DNA of 64,000 bases from Puccinia triticina (lineage: Eukaryota; Basidiomycota; Pucciniomycetes; Pucciniales; Pucciniaceae): NCBI RefSeq assembly GCF_026914185.1, contig NC_070569.1, positions 1,612,001 to 1,676,000 on the forward strand, read 5' to 3'. Positions within the stretch are counted from its first letter, which is position 1. The number at the start of each line of letters is the position of its first letter. This document shows, in pieces, positions 1-11,500 of the stretch. The notes below the pieces were generated by a model. That model searched no databases, was not told where the DNA came from, and saw only the letters and a list, made by a program, of their open reading frames with translations. Both the position numbers and the translations under genes were made by a program.

Positions 1-84
1 TTCTGAATTGCTTTTGATTGCAATTTGGAACCTTAGCGGGTTGTGGAAGGCTCAAAAAAGGGAATGGGCAAAATATGTAGACAA

Positions 85-155
85 AAGATGGGCTTGAACC
101 AGCAACATCTTGCTGATACACCCCACCAGAGGTCCTTGCCAACTGCCACTACAGG
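85..155 (-). repeat. Possible tRNA-like Pol III promoter (SINE-like fragment)
   Basis: On the minus strand a B-box-like GGTTCAAGCCC lies at 100-90 and an A-box-like TAGTGGCAGTTGG at 151-139, about 38 bp apart as in tRNA genes. No cloverleaf could be completed and no 3' boundary or TSD was found. It is at most a fragment of a tRNA-derived SINE. The rest of 1-217 holds nothing I recognise. Confidence 0.25.
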
Positions 156-2962
156 CAGACACCTGTTGCTCCCGCGCGCAGCGTCACCTAATTATGGTGG
201 CCACAGTCACTGCCCTGTTGACTGTGAGCCTGTGCCTCTTATGTGACAGCAGGACACAAGAAATATGGTTGGGAACTGCTTGAATTTCTTGGGATAAAGA
301 AATAACAAACAGTAAGAGAGAAAGAGAGAGAAAGAAAGAGATGATCTGAGTTATGATAATAAAGGTTCTTTTGACCTGTAGGTGGGAACTAAAATCCACT
401 AGCAATGCTACTCCTTAAAGGGGTGCTGCCAAGCTGTGCCTGAGATTGCAACAGCCTCTTCTCACAATGGAAAAGTGGAAGGTACCTGATAATGAATGTC
501 TCTGCGGACACGGGTACGCTCGCACCCGTCTCCACCTAAAAAAGCCACACCCATACCCGGACACGGAACCCACAGGCGGGTGCGGCGTGTACACCGGTGG
601 TATTTGGTCACTATTTCTCACTTCAAACGCCCCCAGTGGGCCTTTAAAATATAAAAAAACTAGAAAAAAATAAATTACATATTTTAATTTACTACTTAAG
701 CTAATTACACCTCATCATTCATTGTCGACATCAACAACTTGAATTTTGCGCTTCTGCTTGGTCTTTTTGTTGTCCTTGAGTGCCTGTTTCCATTTGCTCA
801 AGGTCCCTTCCTTGATCTTATTATTCTTTGAGTAGAAGGCAACCGTCATACCTCTACTTATGGACGTAGACATGAGTCGGTGCCTTTTTGCTGAAATGTA
901 ATCCCGACCAAAGCTGAATGATCGTTCAACATCAAAATATGTTGCTGCACATTCTAAGACAAGAGATGTCAGATACTTGATGTTGATGATGAGAATATTA
1001 AACGGAAACTCACCTGGGCAGCTTAAAACATCTAGCGCCATATGTACGAGGCCCCCATGTGTATTACCAGCCTGTTTCTGTTGAATCCACCATGTAAGAG
1101 GATTCACAGGGTCGGTACCATTGAGCACGAGACCCCCGCCTAGCCATACGTCGAATGGGTCGGATGAGCGGTCTCCCGCTCGTGCCGCCGCTGCACTTCC
1201 AAGGTTGGCCAGCATAGTGGTCTTGGGCTGTGATAAAGGCAATCAGCGGATGTGAACAGGTCAGATGAGTGGAAACGACCGACCTTTGAGCTCGAAGCTT
1301 GTGCCAAGGAGTTAGGAGTAATTGGTTGGGGCTTGTAATGTGATACCCACATATCACGGGCCAGGCGAATTGCTTCAGATATCTACTTGGGCTCCCAGTT
1401 GGCCAATTTGAAATACTTGTCTTTAAAAGACGGGTGAAGTACTGAAAAAAGACATATTTATAAGTCAAAATCAAATGAGACAATGTGAGATAGAGAAACA
1501 AACATACATATAGCTATCCGGTACATAATTGAGGCGTTGGTCAAGCTATAGTATTTGTTCACTATCTTCAACCCAATTTGGCAGGCGTTTCTCAAAGCTG
1601 GTGGATATTTGGGCGAGCTGATAATCAATGATAAGTGATCTGTGATTTGGTTGATGTATAAGATGATGTTTGATATGCGCGCTGAGCCTGCTGTCAATAT
1701 TTGAAGGGTAATCTTGTGAAAAATGTTGAGGACTTCGGCCAAATCTTGAGCCAAGGCAAAGTCGGACTTATTGACATAATACTTTCAATCTATGCCGTAC
1801 GTTTTATCACGCTGCCACTCAAGCCTTTGTGTGAAACCCCCAGCTCCACTGAGGTTTCACAAGGCCTCACGGGTCATGTCACATGACATTGACTGTAGTT
1901 CAGCCCGTCCCCCTTGCCCATCTAGCCCGGCAGAGACTCCGACCCCATTCTCTCTCTGCTTGGGCTAGGTAAGCCTTCCCCTTTCTCCTTCTCCTCTCTT
2001 CCTCATGTACATAGACTAATGAGAGACTCCGACCCCATTCTCTCTCTGCTCGGGCTAGCCACGCAATCCAAGCTCCTCAACCGTTGGTTCTAGAACCTTT
2101 AGGCCTCCGAGCCCGCCCCACCGCGCCTCTCCAGCCTCCAAACAGTGAAGGGTCTCCCGACCCTTACACTTTGAGTAATCAAAAAAAAAGCACCAAGTCA
2201 GTCGGTTTAAGTGAATGTTACTCCTGAGCAGGATAAGTACTTACAAAGCGGCTTGACACCTGATTATACTGTTGATTTGTGCACACGTTGAGTTCCAGCG
2301 AGTGCATACATCTCTTGAAATGTTATGCGGGGTATCAAAACCGTTCTCCTGACATATTTTGTCAAAATGCACCTTGGAACTTGGAGAGTACCACAATTTT
2401 TTAGTGATTGCTTGAAACTGTATAGAAATTGGACTTCAGTTCCAATCACACGCCTCAAAATAAAAACAATAGAAAAATCTTACTTTGGCTAAAGTCACCC
2501 TGCAATATTCAGATGTGTAGGAATCCACATCATCTTTGTCGCTTGCATTCTTGATATCTGCCTTGCTGAGTGATTCCATGTCATCTTTGTCTAGTCCAGT
2601 ATTTGATTCAACCTCACTGGAGTCTTCAGCATGTGAGTGGGGGGGAATATCCCCGTGCGGAAGTCTAGAATTATAGGAGGAATGAATGAGAAATTGAAAA
2701 GCGGTCAGAAATATTAATAAACCACTTCTAACTTACAATCTGATCTGCTCCGCAGCATCATCTTCTGAACTGTCCTTGTCCAAATTTAGCACGTCAGTAT
2801 AGGAACTTGTTCGTCCACTTTTATTCTGATGACTTCCAAAGGGACGGAGGATGCCTTGGACGACTAGATTGAGGATGTGAGCAAAACAGCAAATCCAATG
2901 TGTCTTGCCTTTGAATTGGGGCCACTTGAACTTTTTGATCTCCCGTACCATGAATTCATTAT

Positions 2963-3015
2963 GGGGCCATTGATTTTTACAATTCCTCTTTTACAATGTA
3001 CCTACATTGTAAAAG
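2963..3015 (+). repeat. Left TIR of the Mutator-like element
   Basis: Starts GGGGCCATTG and contains TTTTTACAA and the TTTTACAATG/CATTGTAAAA palindrome. It pairs with 8528-8580 at roughly 70% by eye. Confidence 0.75.
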
Positions 3016-3509
3016 AACAACATTGCAAAATTACACATTATCCACAAAACAAATAATTTTACAAAACCCCCCCATAAATGAGGGCCATGCAAAACTGGAG
3101 GATGTAAAAATTAAATTGCAAATTTGCACATGGCAAATTTTATGGCCAAATTTGCAATAACATTCTTACCATGTTCAGCCATTGCAAAATCTGACATTGC
3201 CAAATTGCAACAGAGAGGCAAAAAAAATAGTTTTGCAAATTAATTTCTTTACCACGTGATCCCATTGTAAAGCATGCAATGTAAAAGTACATATCACTCC
3301 GCAGGCTGGCAATTTTACATTGCTTTGCAAAAAAAGGCCCCCTGGCCAAGCAAAAAAATCAAAACAAAGCAAAACCGCCAGACACCTGAGAGGGATAACA
3401 TAGGAAAAACGCGATGACTTAACAAGAAGGGAAAGTAAACAAGAAAGGAGGTGAGAAGGATGCGTAGAAAGTGCACAAGAAGACTCATAATAGGAAAAAG
3501 CTAGCTAGA

Positions 3510-6500
3510 TCAAACAACGGCAGAACCCCTTGAGGACCTGCGCAACCCTACTCTCATTGGTCTCGCCGGCAATGGCTGACCTGCACCTTGTTTAGTTGTA
3601 GGTTGGCTCGCCGCTTGAGTAGCCACCATGCCGCTTGCCGCTTGAGTAGCCACCATGCCGCTTGCCGCTTGAGTAGCTACCCTGCCGATTTCCGATTGTG
3701 CTTGTTGGCTCGCCAACGGAGTTTGTTGATTATTTTGGGTCACCATATACCTTTCACAGTTAGATTTCCAGTTGGCGGCTGCGCGGGCCGCAAGGCGCTG
3801 CCAATCTAGATCGTCCAACGGGGCAGGCACGAGGTTCAACTGGTTTGCAGCCTCCTTTCTGGGTCGTCCACGCTTTGCTTTTGCTTTCGTTTCAGCCGTG
3901 TCTTTCTTTACTGGTCGCTTATCCAAGGCACAATCAGAAGCTGGGTGTTTGGGTCCAGTGTCATGTTCATCTTGGTCGGGATTGGAAAGGTCGCCAATCT
4001 GAGCAGTTTGGACCACAGGTGGGAGCTTTGGAGGGCGGCCACGCCGGGCTGGGAGCTTTTGATCGGCCTTGATGATCGGCGCGAGCGAATCTACTTCTTC
4101 TGATTGAAATTTAGGCTTGGTAGAAACAGGCAGAGCCTTGTTCACGCGAAGACGGATCTTGATTGGTTCGCTAGGTGGACTCGAAGGATTGGCTGGATAA
4201 TCATGTTGCAGACCATATTCACTGGAATTTTCTCCAGTTTCTTCGCCACTAACTTCACTGGAATTGTCCCCGGTTTCTTTGCCACTAACCTCAGTGGTAT
4301 CAGAGCCAGAATTGTCGGAGCTGGAACTTTGGGAATCGGTTGAGTAGTCAGAGATTTTGTCACCCAGGTAGTTGTTGGTAGATGTGCTTCTGATTATCGC
4401 CTGACGAGGGTGTTCAGGTGGGTTCAAAGATTCCACGGTCACATCACCGTTATAGGATATGTTTAAAAGGCTCTTCATGTGTGTGAAAGGAAAACCCGAG
4501 GAAATTGTGGGGTTATCGCGGCGGATCCGCTCAATGCTGTCTTCAACAAAAATAGCTTCATTGTCCGTCCACTGTCGCGAATAAAAGAGCCAGCTGGTAT
4601 GTGGGTGAGCTCCACTGATCTTCCCGGGAACGGTTTCGACCATCTGAGCATAGCCGGCATTCACACGATCATTGTGTAGCCAAATCCCGGTAACTCCTTG
4701 AACGTTTCGCAGTACCTTTCCCCAATAGTGACTGTCCCCCCAATATCCTCGCGAGATCAGTGTGTATACTTCCCCCGATACGGTGAACTTGAAAGGCCAA
4801 TTCATCTTGCCCATGAATGCAAGCTGTTTCTCTTCATCAACGATTGTTCCCAAGTCAATTTGAAAGTATAGATGAGGCGGTGCTTTGGCACTGGGGAAAG
4901 AGATGATCGATGTTTGTTCTAGGAAGTTTCTGGGGATGGGGTTATCTTCACACTCCAAAGGCTTACGTCGACGGTTTTTTTTGGATCGCTCGGCACCACA
5001 ACTCTGGCATTGTAGACCAGAAGTTCCAGCGAGTCCAGAAGAAAACCACCGGGTGATCAGAAGCCCAGCGTCAGCGCAGCTGATACCATTCGCATCAAAC
5101 ATACATTTGGTGACCTTGAGGGCGACCAAGCGACAATCTCCTCGGGGATGATTGACTGGATTCTTGTGGATCTTCCGGGGACAAGAGAATTGACAAATTT
5201 CTTGGACGGCAAACAGAGTCTTGAGGACCTCCGACGAATTGGTTTGGGGATCTAACATGATTTCCATGAAGAAATCACATGATGCAAAGGCACCGGGGAT
5301 GAAGGAGTCAGGATGGAGGTTCCGTGCCGCTTCAAATAGTTTGTTTGATCCCCAAGTTAGGATTGATTTGAGATTCTTGTTCTGGATGAGTTCATTGGTG
5401 GTCCGCGAGGTGAGATGTGATACAAGGATGTGGAAGAGATCTGTTTTTTTACCACCGCTAGTTTGGAGCCAAAGAGGGCTGTAGATTGCGTAGAGAGAGT
5501 CCAAAGCGGCTGCCAGCAAACATTGATTGCGTGTTAGGGGATCCTTTGAGGCGGTGTACGACATGAAAGTGGTGTGCATTGCCCTGTTGATGTTGAGCGA
5601 GTTTGGGGGCCTGCCGAGCTTCACTCGTTTGGTAGGTCGATCGAGAAGGGCTTGGGTGGTGTCTGGAGGGCAACCGTCGTTCATTGCGGCCCTCTGACAC
5701 TTGGTAGGCTTGATCCAACCAATCGAATGGGCGACATCTTGCTGGTTCTTCGGCTGGTTCCCATACCGGATGGGGATCCCTCGCATAGTGAGCTCGTGGT
5801 CCTTCTCCAAAGCTTTGACAAAAGCGAAGAGCTTGGAGAACCCCGGAATCAACGACTTCTTTCCAGAACTGACCAAGTAAACAAGTTGGTCTGGTTAGTT
5901 CTTGATACACAAAACCGAGAGGGAATATGAAAACCTACCTGAACATGTAGTAGACTCGGTGCATGCTCTCCTGAGCGTTAGTAGAACTGGGAAGCTTATC
6001 GTCGCCGTTTGGACAGTCCTCCAGCATCTTGCGGCGGCTAGGGAAAAGCATAGATTCGATATTGGCCATAGTCCACCAGTCAAGCCACGCCTTTACCTTG
6101 GGGAATCTGCGCCGCATCTCATCAATTCTCTCGTCGTGGGTTGGTCCGTCTTTTTCACACGGCTGAAGAAGTGCAAGACACTTGGCTTCAAATAGCGCCT
6201 ACATTGATTTCAAATGTAAGCAAGTCCCCATGCCATAATCACAGTGAAAAAAAAAAGAAAACCAACCTGCTCATCAGGCATGATGACCGCCTGGTTCCGC
6301 TTGACCCGTGTGACTGATTGTTGGAAGTGCTCGCGGCATCCCTTGAGTTTTTTCATCGCTTCCCCACGATCAGTTTCGCCAAACACATCCATGTATGCCG
6401 CCACAAATCCGCATTGTTGAGCTTTTGAGAAATCCACTACACTTCGCGCCATGTTCTCGCGCTCGCTTTTCAAGAATGATGGGATGAGGAATTGGCGGAA

Positions 6501-7960
6501 AAGAACGGAGAAGTGGACCGTGTAGTATGATTCACTTAGACCACGTATCCAGCTGAGCTAGACGGGAATCCATCGGGCGATGTCGTCGCAGTACATGGAG
6601 GTTGTAAGCAGATAACCGGTGGCAAAAAAGCGATAAGTGACGTCCGAGATCAAGCCTCCCGAGTAGAGATTGTTTCCGTCTTCACGGCGCTCAAGGAGCC
6701 TCTGAGACATCCATTGGGTCTGCATGGTGATGTGTTCATGTCCTGCGTTGCATGCAATTGATATGATTTCCAAGCCGTTCCTGTGGAATTAGATTGATCA
6801 AGTTAGCAAATGTAAAGATAGACCTATTGAATCAAAGAAAAGAACTCAACAGCTGCCATTGAAACAGGTCGTGCATGAAACGATCACCAGCATCTGAAAC
6901 TTTCCCTGAACCAAAATCGATCTGCTGAAGGATCTGACGACGAAGGTGACAAAGACGGTCCGAGTTGCCTAGGGATTCATGGATGTTAATGACACTGTCG
7001 CTTGGCTCGCCAGGCCCACCGGCTTTACCAATCTGAAATGGGATGTGAATTGTTTTTAGAGTTAGCTTCTCCAGGAAAAAGACAGCGGTGGGAGGGCAAG
7101 GTTGGCTGGCACAAATATAGAAAGACATGAGATTTTACCTTGAGTTGCAGCGCTGTGGCCTTTGGATTATTTTTGACGGTTTCGATGAGATCCTTCTTTG
7201 CCAGAGGGTCCGGTTTCTTTGAGGAAGGCCAATCATGATTGTGAATGCCTCGGTGTCGGAGGAGCCCCCATCCCGTTTTCTTGTGGAAATCAAATTGACA
7301 TTGAGTTTCCGAGCAGCTCTGCCAGCGGATCTTCCCTGTGCATTGACCTGCAAGCCCTTTTCATGAGGGATTATTTAAATGGAGACCAGAATTTCACTTC
7401 AGTCCCGATGCGGTAATGGGAGTCTGATGGGAGGAAACTTACGTGCTGAGTAGCTCTTCAATCTTCCCGTGCCCGGTTAGCGGTGGGCCAGCATAATCAC
7501 ACCCGTCCTCATTGCATCTTAAAACACCACGGCAGTAGATTCGTACGGTTCGCCACTCGTCAGACTTGGCGCCATTACTGGATCTCTTTTTGAACCCGAC
7601 AGATCCAAAATTTGCAATCTCGGCGCCGGGGGTGAGGACAAACACAGTGGATCCATTGGGGTAAAGGGGATAACCCTGCCTGTCTAACGCGCAACCGTGA
7701 TCGATGAATGTTTTGAAGCCTTCATCCATCGCGGTTGGGTATTGCCAGTTTGGCTTGTCTTCAGGTTCGGTACTTTCAAGTTCGATTGATTTGGACTGTT
7801 TGATTTGAGGCTGGCCAGCGATTTCAGTTGTCTGTGTATTTCCACGATTGGGGATGGATAGTGCGGGGGTGGGCGCCGATATGGTGGGGGTAGCAGGTAA
7901 TGTGGAGTGATCGGGAGGAGGGTTGCGGGCGGTGTTTTTCTTTTTGCGGGGCATGGCCAC
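3510..7960 (-). pseudogene. Transposase fused to a USP-like peptidase with AT-hooks
   Basis: Exons inferred from GT-AG sites: 7960-7440, 7347-7139, 7032-6851, 6780-6267, 6198-5941 and 5868-3510. Exons 1-2 hold a GCM/WRKY-type zinc finger (CNEDGCDY, then CTGKIRWQSC, SETQC and HRGIHNH). Exons 3-5 hold the DDE core: a candidate first Asp in LISDVTYRFF and the catalytic Glu in STNAQESMHRVYYM. The last exon encodes a ubiquitin-specific-protease-like fold with a Cys box (TRNQCLLAAALDSLYA), zinc-binding Cys pairs, a His box (GDSHYWGK) and HNDR. AT-hooks follow (RRGRPPKLP, KRGRPRKEA), then a MVATQAASG repeat. Exon 4 is broken by TAG at 6560-6558, and exons 1 and 2 are out of phase by one base at the obvious sites. 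It is probably inactive as it stands. Some plant MULEs carry peptidase domains; a USP type is less familiar. Confidence 0.78.
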
Positions 7961-8527
7961 GGTATCAAAGATTATGTATTAACAAATAAGCAGCTTATTT
8001 TTTATTATGCGTGTAGATAGATATCACGATATCTATTAAGGTACAAGGAGGAGTCTATTAAGATTTTTGAATGTTGTTGATACCTGTGGGAAAGTCCGAA
8101 AAAAAGATTGATCCGGCAGATGGAGAAAGTTAGATGTTCTTGCATCAGGCAGATGGGTAATACTTTGACGCTCGTGACCGACCTACCGGAAGATAGTTGG
8201 GTATAGCCCTACCTAGGTCAGCGCTGCGGAGATATAAGTGATCTAGGGAGCTGAAATAGGCTTACCGGAGCTTGGATGGGTGTCAAGTCTGAGAGGTTGT
8301 AAGGTAAGGTATTGTAATATTAATTGTTTGGTAGGTTATGTACTGTTTTACATGCATTGTAACATGTGGTGTGACAGGGCAGACTGTAAAAGTACCATTT
8401 ACAGGTCACCGAGGTGTGAATTACAAAATCTACTTTACATACTTGTAGTTTACATTGCGCAGTTGGGACAGCATAAATTGTAAAACTAATTAAATGCAGT
8501 GTTTTATACATTTTTACAAAGCCCCCA

Positions 8528-8580
8528 CTTTACAATGGGGGGGCATTGTAAAACACAGTTTGTAAAATTCACCCACCCCC
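8528..8580 (-). repeat. Right TIR of the Mutator-like element
   Basis: Read on the minus strand it starts GGGGGTGGGTGAATTTTACA and continues with a TTTTACAATG block and a CATTGTAAA block, in the same order and spacing as the left end. Confidence 0.75.
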
Positions 8581-9650
8581 TTCATTATTCTTGGCGTTGT
8601 TGCTCACAAGGCCGCATGCCTTATCTTGGATTTGAAACTTTTCAACGACTAAGCAGACTATGTTTGCCAAGTACTCACCGGTATGGCTTTTTGAGAGGCA
8701 AACAAAATCAAGTGGAATAGCCTCCAGGGTTATATTGGACGTTGTCTTGCCCTCAACTAGTCAATAGATGACAACACCCAATATGTCGAATCCGTTTGGC
8801 GACTGCCAAGCATTGATGCCTAGATATATTGCTCCACAGTGACCATTCAAAACACTCATCTGGTCGTGCTGGATAGCCGAGTATAGACGGTGGATGTCCT
8901 TTGAAACGGCGCGTGGAGTCGGGAGGTCGTTGAGAATCGTTGGGTGGAGGCTTGCTTTATGGCTGGCATCTACAAGTGCCGCAAAAGGCCTTGCGGCTTT
9001 GGCGCACCATACAGCGCATATTTGGAGAACCTATTATGTGATAATTTTCATTCATTTAGCAGATTTCTAACCTGAAAGCAAAAACAACGACTTACCTCAC
9101 TTGGAAGGATGTCCCCAGTTACTGTTACACCAAAAGAAGCCAAGCAATGGGAGGAAACGACTTCATTTTGTTTGTGGGAGCATATCAATTGATGCTTGAG
9201 GAGATTGCTACAGGATGAGTCCAAGGTCAAATGATTTATCTTGATTCCACACCTGGATACAAATAAGTGTTTATAATAGCTAGTTACAATATCAGCAATA
9301 TCATGGATGAGTGAAATAAGGCTTACAATTTGCAAGGGTAAGCAATCATGAGCCTGCCGTGTCTGTCTTTTTGAGTGGAAAGCTCCGGTGGGTGGTATGA
9401 CTGGTAGGTCAAACTGAAGCCGGCTTTGGCTATTTTTTGTGCTCTTACTATAGAAAATTTGGGGTCAGGAGAATGATGGAAACCACAAACAAGAGCAAAA
9501 CTGACCTAGCTCCTCCTCATTGGTCAATGCTCTGGCCGGAGTTGAATCTGCTGCTCTAGATTCTTGAGTGCCCTGTTCTTCGGGGGGATTATCTGCGGGC
9601 AAAGACGTGCAATTGGATTGGGTTCTGAGTTGGTTGCGGGAGCAAGGCAT

Positions 9651-10542
9651 TGTGGTTGGTTCCGAAGAGGGATGCAAGACCTGGATATCCCGATGGCAAG
9701 GAGATATCAACCTGGGACAGTGGGTATACGAAATGGGAAAAATCAAAAGTTTTTCTCTCATTTGCGTAATTAGTCATAGAATGCCTCACGGTACGGCCAT
9801 ATGGACCCCAGAAAAGGAATCTACAGCCAAAGTACCCCCTAGTCCCCACTGGAAGCGTAGACAGAACCCCACTACACTGGAAGTTAGCCCTTTGGACAAC
9901 CTGTAGCATCCCATCAAACCCCTGTCACGCATCTCAAGTCACCTTTCCCTCACTATACAAATACAAACCCATATTTTCCCTGCTCCACTCTAGCTCCACT
10001 GCATATATTAGTTTGTATTTGTTTGCCATCCGCATTACATCATGTAGCACTGCCCCTGCGGCTGTGCCCTGCAACCCCATTGTTCCCCGCCTCATTTATG
10101 CACCTCCTTGCATAAATTAAGCACAGCCTCACTCATGCACGCACCCCTTGCATAAATTGTACACAGCCACTCCTGTATTTGCACAGCCCCCCTGGAGCAA
10201 AAATCCCTCACATTTGTCTATATAAGGAGCTCTCTCCCCCCCCCCCCCCATTTTTGTTCCTCAGTTTATTACTGATCAGTGATTTACTCACCACCTATAC
10301 TCACAACACTTACTACTACACTCATAAAAACCCTTACATAGCAATACAACCTTATACTGTTCATCAAACAAATTCATCTTGAGCATCCACTCCTATCACC
10401 TTATTAAAACTTGCCAAGCGGAGCTTGGTGGGTCTTGTAGCTGGTAGTATAGAAGGGCAGAGCTTGCAACTCCTTCATCCCCTTCTCCATTCAGCAAAAG
10501 GGTTTCACAACCACTTTTGAGTCTTACAACGGGAGCCCTGAT
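9651..10542. other. 5' region of hAT-1, no gene
   Basis: This stretch lies upstream of the hAT-1 transposase start. A TATATA-like motif sits near 10217-10226, followed by a C-run and a CA-rich tract, which together resemble LTR sequence. I could not find paired TG/CA ends with a TSD, so no separate element is called. Confidence 0.4.
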
Positions 10543-10657
10543 GGGGTGTACTGCGGCAGGAGCCCCGACCCAAGCCCCAACGGGGTGTACTGCGGCAGGA
10601 GCCCCGACCCAAGCCCCAACGGGGTGTACTGCGGCAGGAGCCCCGACCCAACCCCCG
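10543..10657. repeat. 39-bp tandem repeat, three units
   Basis: Units start at 10543, 10582 and 10621 with GGGGTGTACTGCGGCAGGAG and are near identical. They sit inside hAT-1 near its right end. The unit length is a multiple of three, which makes long spurious ORFs. Confidence 0.9.
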
Positions 10658-11500
10658 CCCCACCCCGGTGAGCTGGGGCGGTACCTGGATGGGTACCGGG
10701 TGCCACACCCGTTTATAAGCCCAAAAAACAGGCACCCGCCTACGGGTGGCCGGTACCGGCCGCGGGTGCGCAGAGACATTCATTAGTACCTGAATTAGAC
10801 AAGTCTAATCAGCCACAATTTTTTAGACTTCTCTGTGGATAGCCAAGGTTCTTTAAAGGGAAACTTATGTGTTTTGTTACTGAAAAAACCCACAGAAAAA
10901 GAAGGATATGCAATCAGAGGGATCCTTGGGATAACAGGTCTGGATATATGATGACCTGTGATAAAAAATAGAAGAGCAGAAGCAAACAGGGAGAGAAGCA
11001 ATCAAGAGAAACAGAGTTCACTCTGGATAAACAAGGTCAGTGAGGGAAGAAACTTACTGTCAATATCTGGTGTTGATACTGGGAGCTAAGCAGCCTCTGT
11101 GGGTGATCCTGGGGTTTGTCCTAAGGGTTTTCTGTGGTCCTGGTTGGCTGGTTGTCTGGTGTATGAAGTCTGTGGATCCTCCAGCTGCATGGGGGATCCT
11201 GACTTCAAAAAATTTCAAATTTTGCTTACATAATTACATATGTACAAGTGGTTGGAGCGCCTGGTAGCACTTACACGTCACTGCTGCGCATGCGTGCCAC
11301 AACTCAAGAACTCTATGAAGGAGTAAAGTTATTGAAAAGTGGTAAGTTGTAAATAAGGTTAAAATTACATGAGAAAACAGAATCAGGATTCAAAACAAGG
11401 TTAAACCTTAAGGTAAAAAAGATATGAAGTAATTTGGTATAATAAAGTAGAAAAGGGCAGATTTTAGGCCAGCTGCACTGGCTCTAAGGCTGACATTGAC

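Larger units (their letters stand above)
2963..8580 (-). mobile_element. Mutator-like DNA transposon inserted in hAT-1
   Basis: The 5,618-bp insert is flanked by TTCATTAT at 2955-2962 and 8581-8588. Outside these the hAT transposase frame resumes exactly. The ends form imperfect TIRs of about 50 bp: both start with a G run, then share a TTTTTACAA-like block and a TTTTACAATG...CATTGTAAA block. A perfect palindrome with 13-bp arms lies at 2988-3015 in the left TIR. Subterminal regions (2970-3330 and 8280-8580) are rich in TTTACAATG/CATTGTAAA words, typical of transposase binding sites. The 8-bp TSD, long TIRs and GCM-type zinc finger fit the Mutator-like superfamily as known in fungi. The superfamily label is inference; the boundaries are direct. 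Confidence 0.88.
715..9650 (-). pseudogene. hAT transposase, interrupted and mutated (hAT-1)
   Basis: The reading frame starts at an ATG at 9650 (MPCSRNQLRT) and runs in several exons down to a stop at 715. A BED-like zinc-finger region lies near 9130-9245 (CGIKINHLTLDSSCSNLLKH). The RNase-H-like core begins near 8830, and the C-terminal hAT dimerisation domain lies near 1100-750 (FDVERSFSFGRDYISAKRHR). The Mutator-like element enters the core right after SNNAKNNE, and the reading resumes at 2951 (MVREIKKF). An in-frame TGA lies at 8763-8761 where hAT-2 has an Arg codon. The first catalytic Asp position reads Asn (YLGINAWQSP, against YLGVDVWQSP in hAT-2). The product would bind TIRs and cut and paste DNA in the nucleus; this copy cannot. 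Exon boundaries were not all resolved. Confidence 0.88.
490..10785 (-). mobile_element. hAT-1 DNA transposon carrying a nested insertion
   Basis: The ends are perfect 17-bp TIRs, TAATGAATGTCTCTGCG at 490-506 and its complement at 10769-10785. They are flanked by the 8-bp TSD GTACCTGA (482-489 and 10786-10793), as expected for hAT. Total span is 10,296 bp; without the Mutator-like insertion at 2963-8580 the element was about 4.7 kb. It encodes a hAT transposase on the minus strand, now a pseudogene. The right end contains a 39-bp triplication. The target was an LTR. Confidence 0.93.
223..11495. mobile_element. Solo LTR, copy 1, split by hAT-1
   Basis: The LTR begins TGTGAGCCTGTG at 223 and ends CTCTAAGGCTGACA at 11495. 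It is flanked by the 5-bp TSD TTGAC at 218-222 and 11496-11500. Removing hAT-1 and one copy of its TSD leaves about 969 bp (223-489 plus 10794-11495). The sequence matches a second solo LTR at 45661-46495 along its length: the AGAGAG-rich tract, the GTAATTACATATGTAC stretch and the final GGCTGACA. No internal retrotransposon coding sequence lies between the halves, so this is a solo LTR formed by LTR-LTR recombination before hAT-1 inserted. The superfamily (Copia or Gypsy) cannot be decided from the LTR alone. Confidence 0.85.

Noticed and set aside
9902..10430. Candidate solo LTR (TGTAGC start, TATA-like box)
   Set aside because: No TG/CA pair with a matching 5-bp TSD could be found inside hAT-1.
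10396..10786. ORFs over the hAT-1 right end
   Set aside because: Created by the 39-bp triplication; both strands are open.
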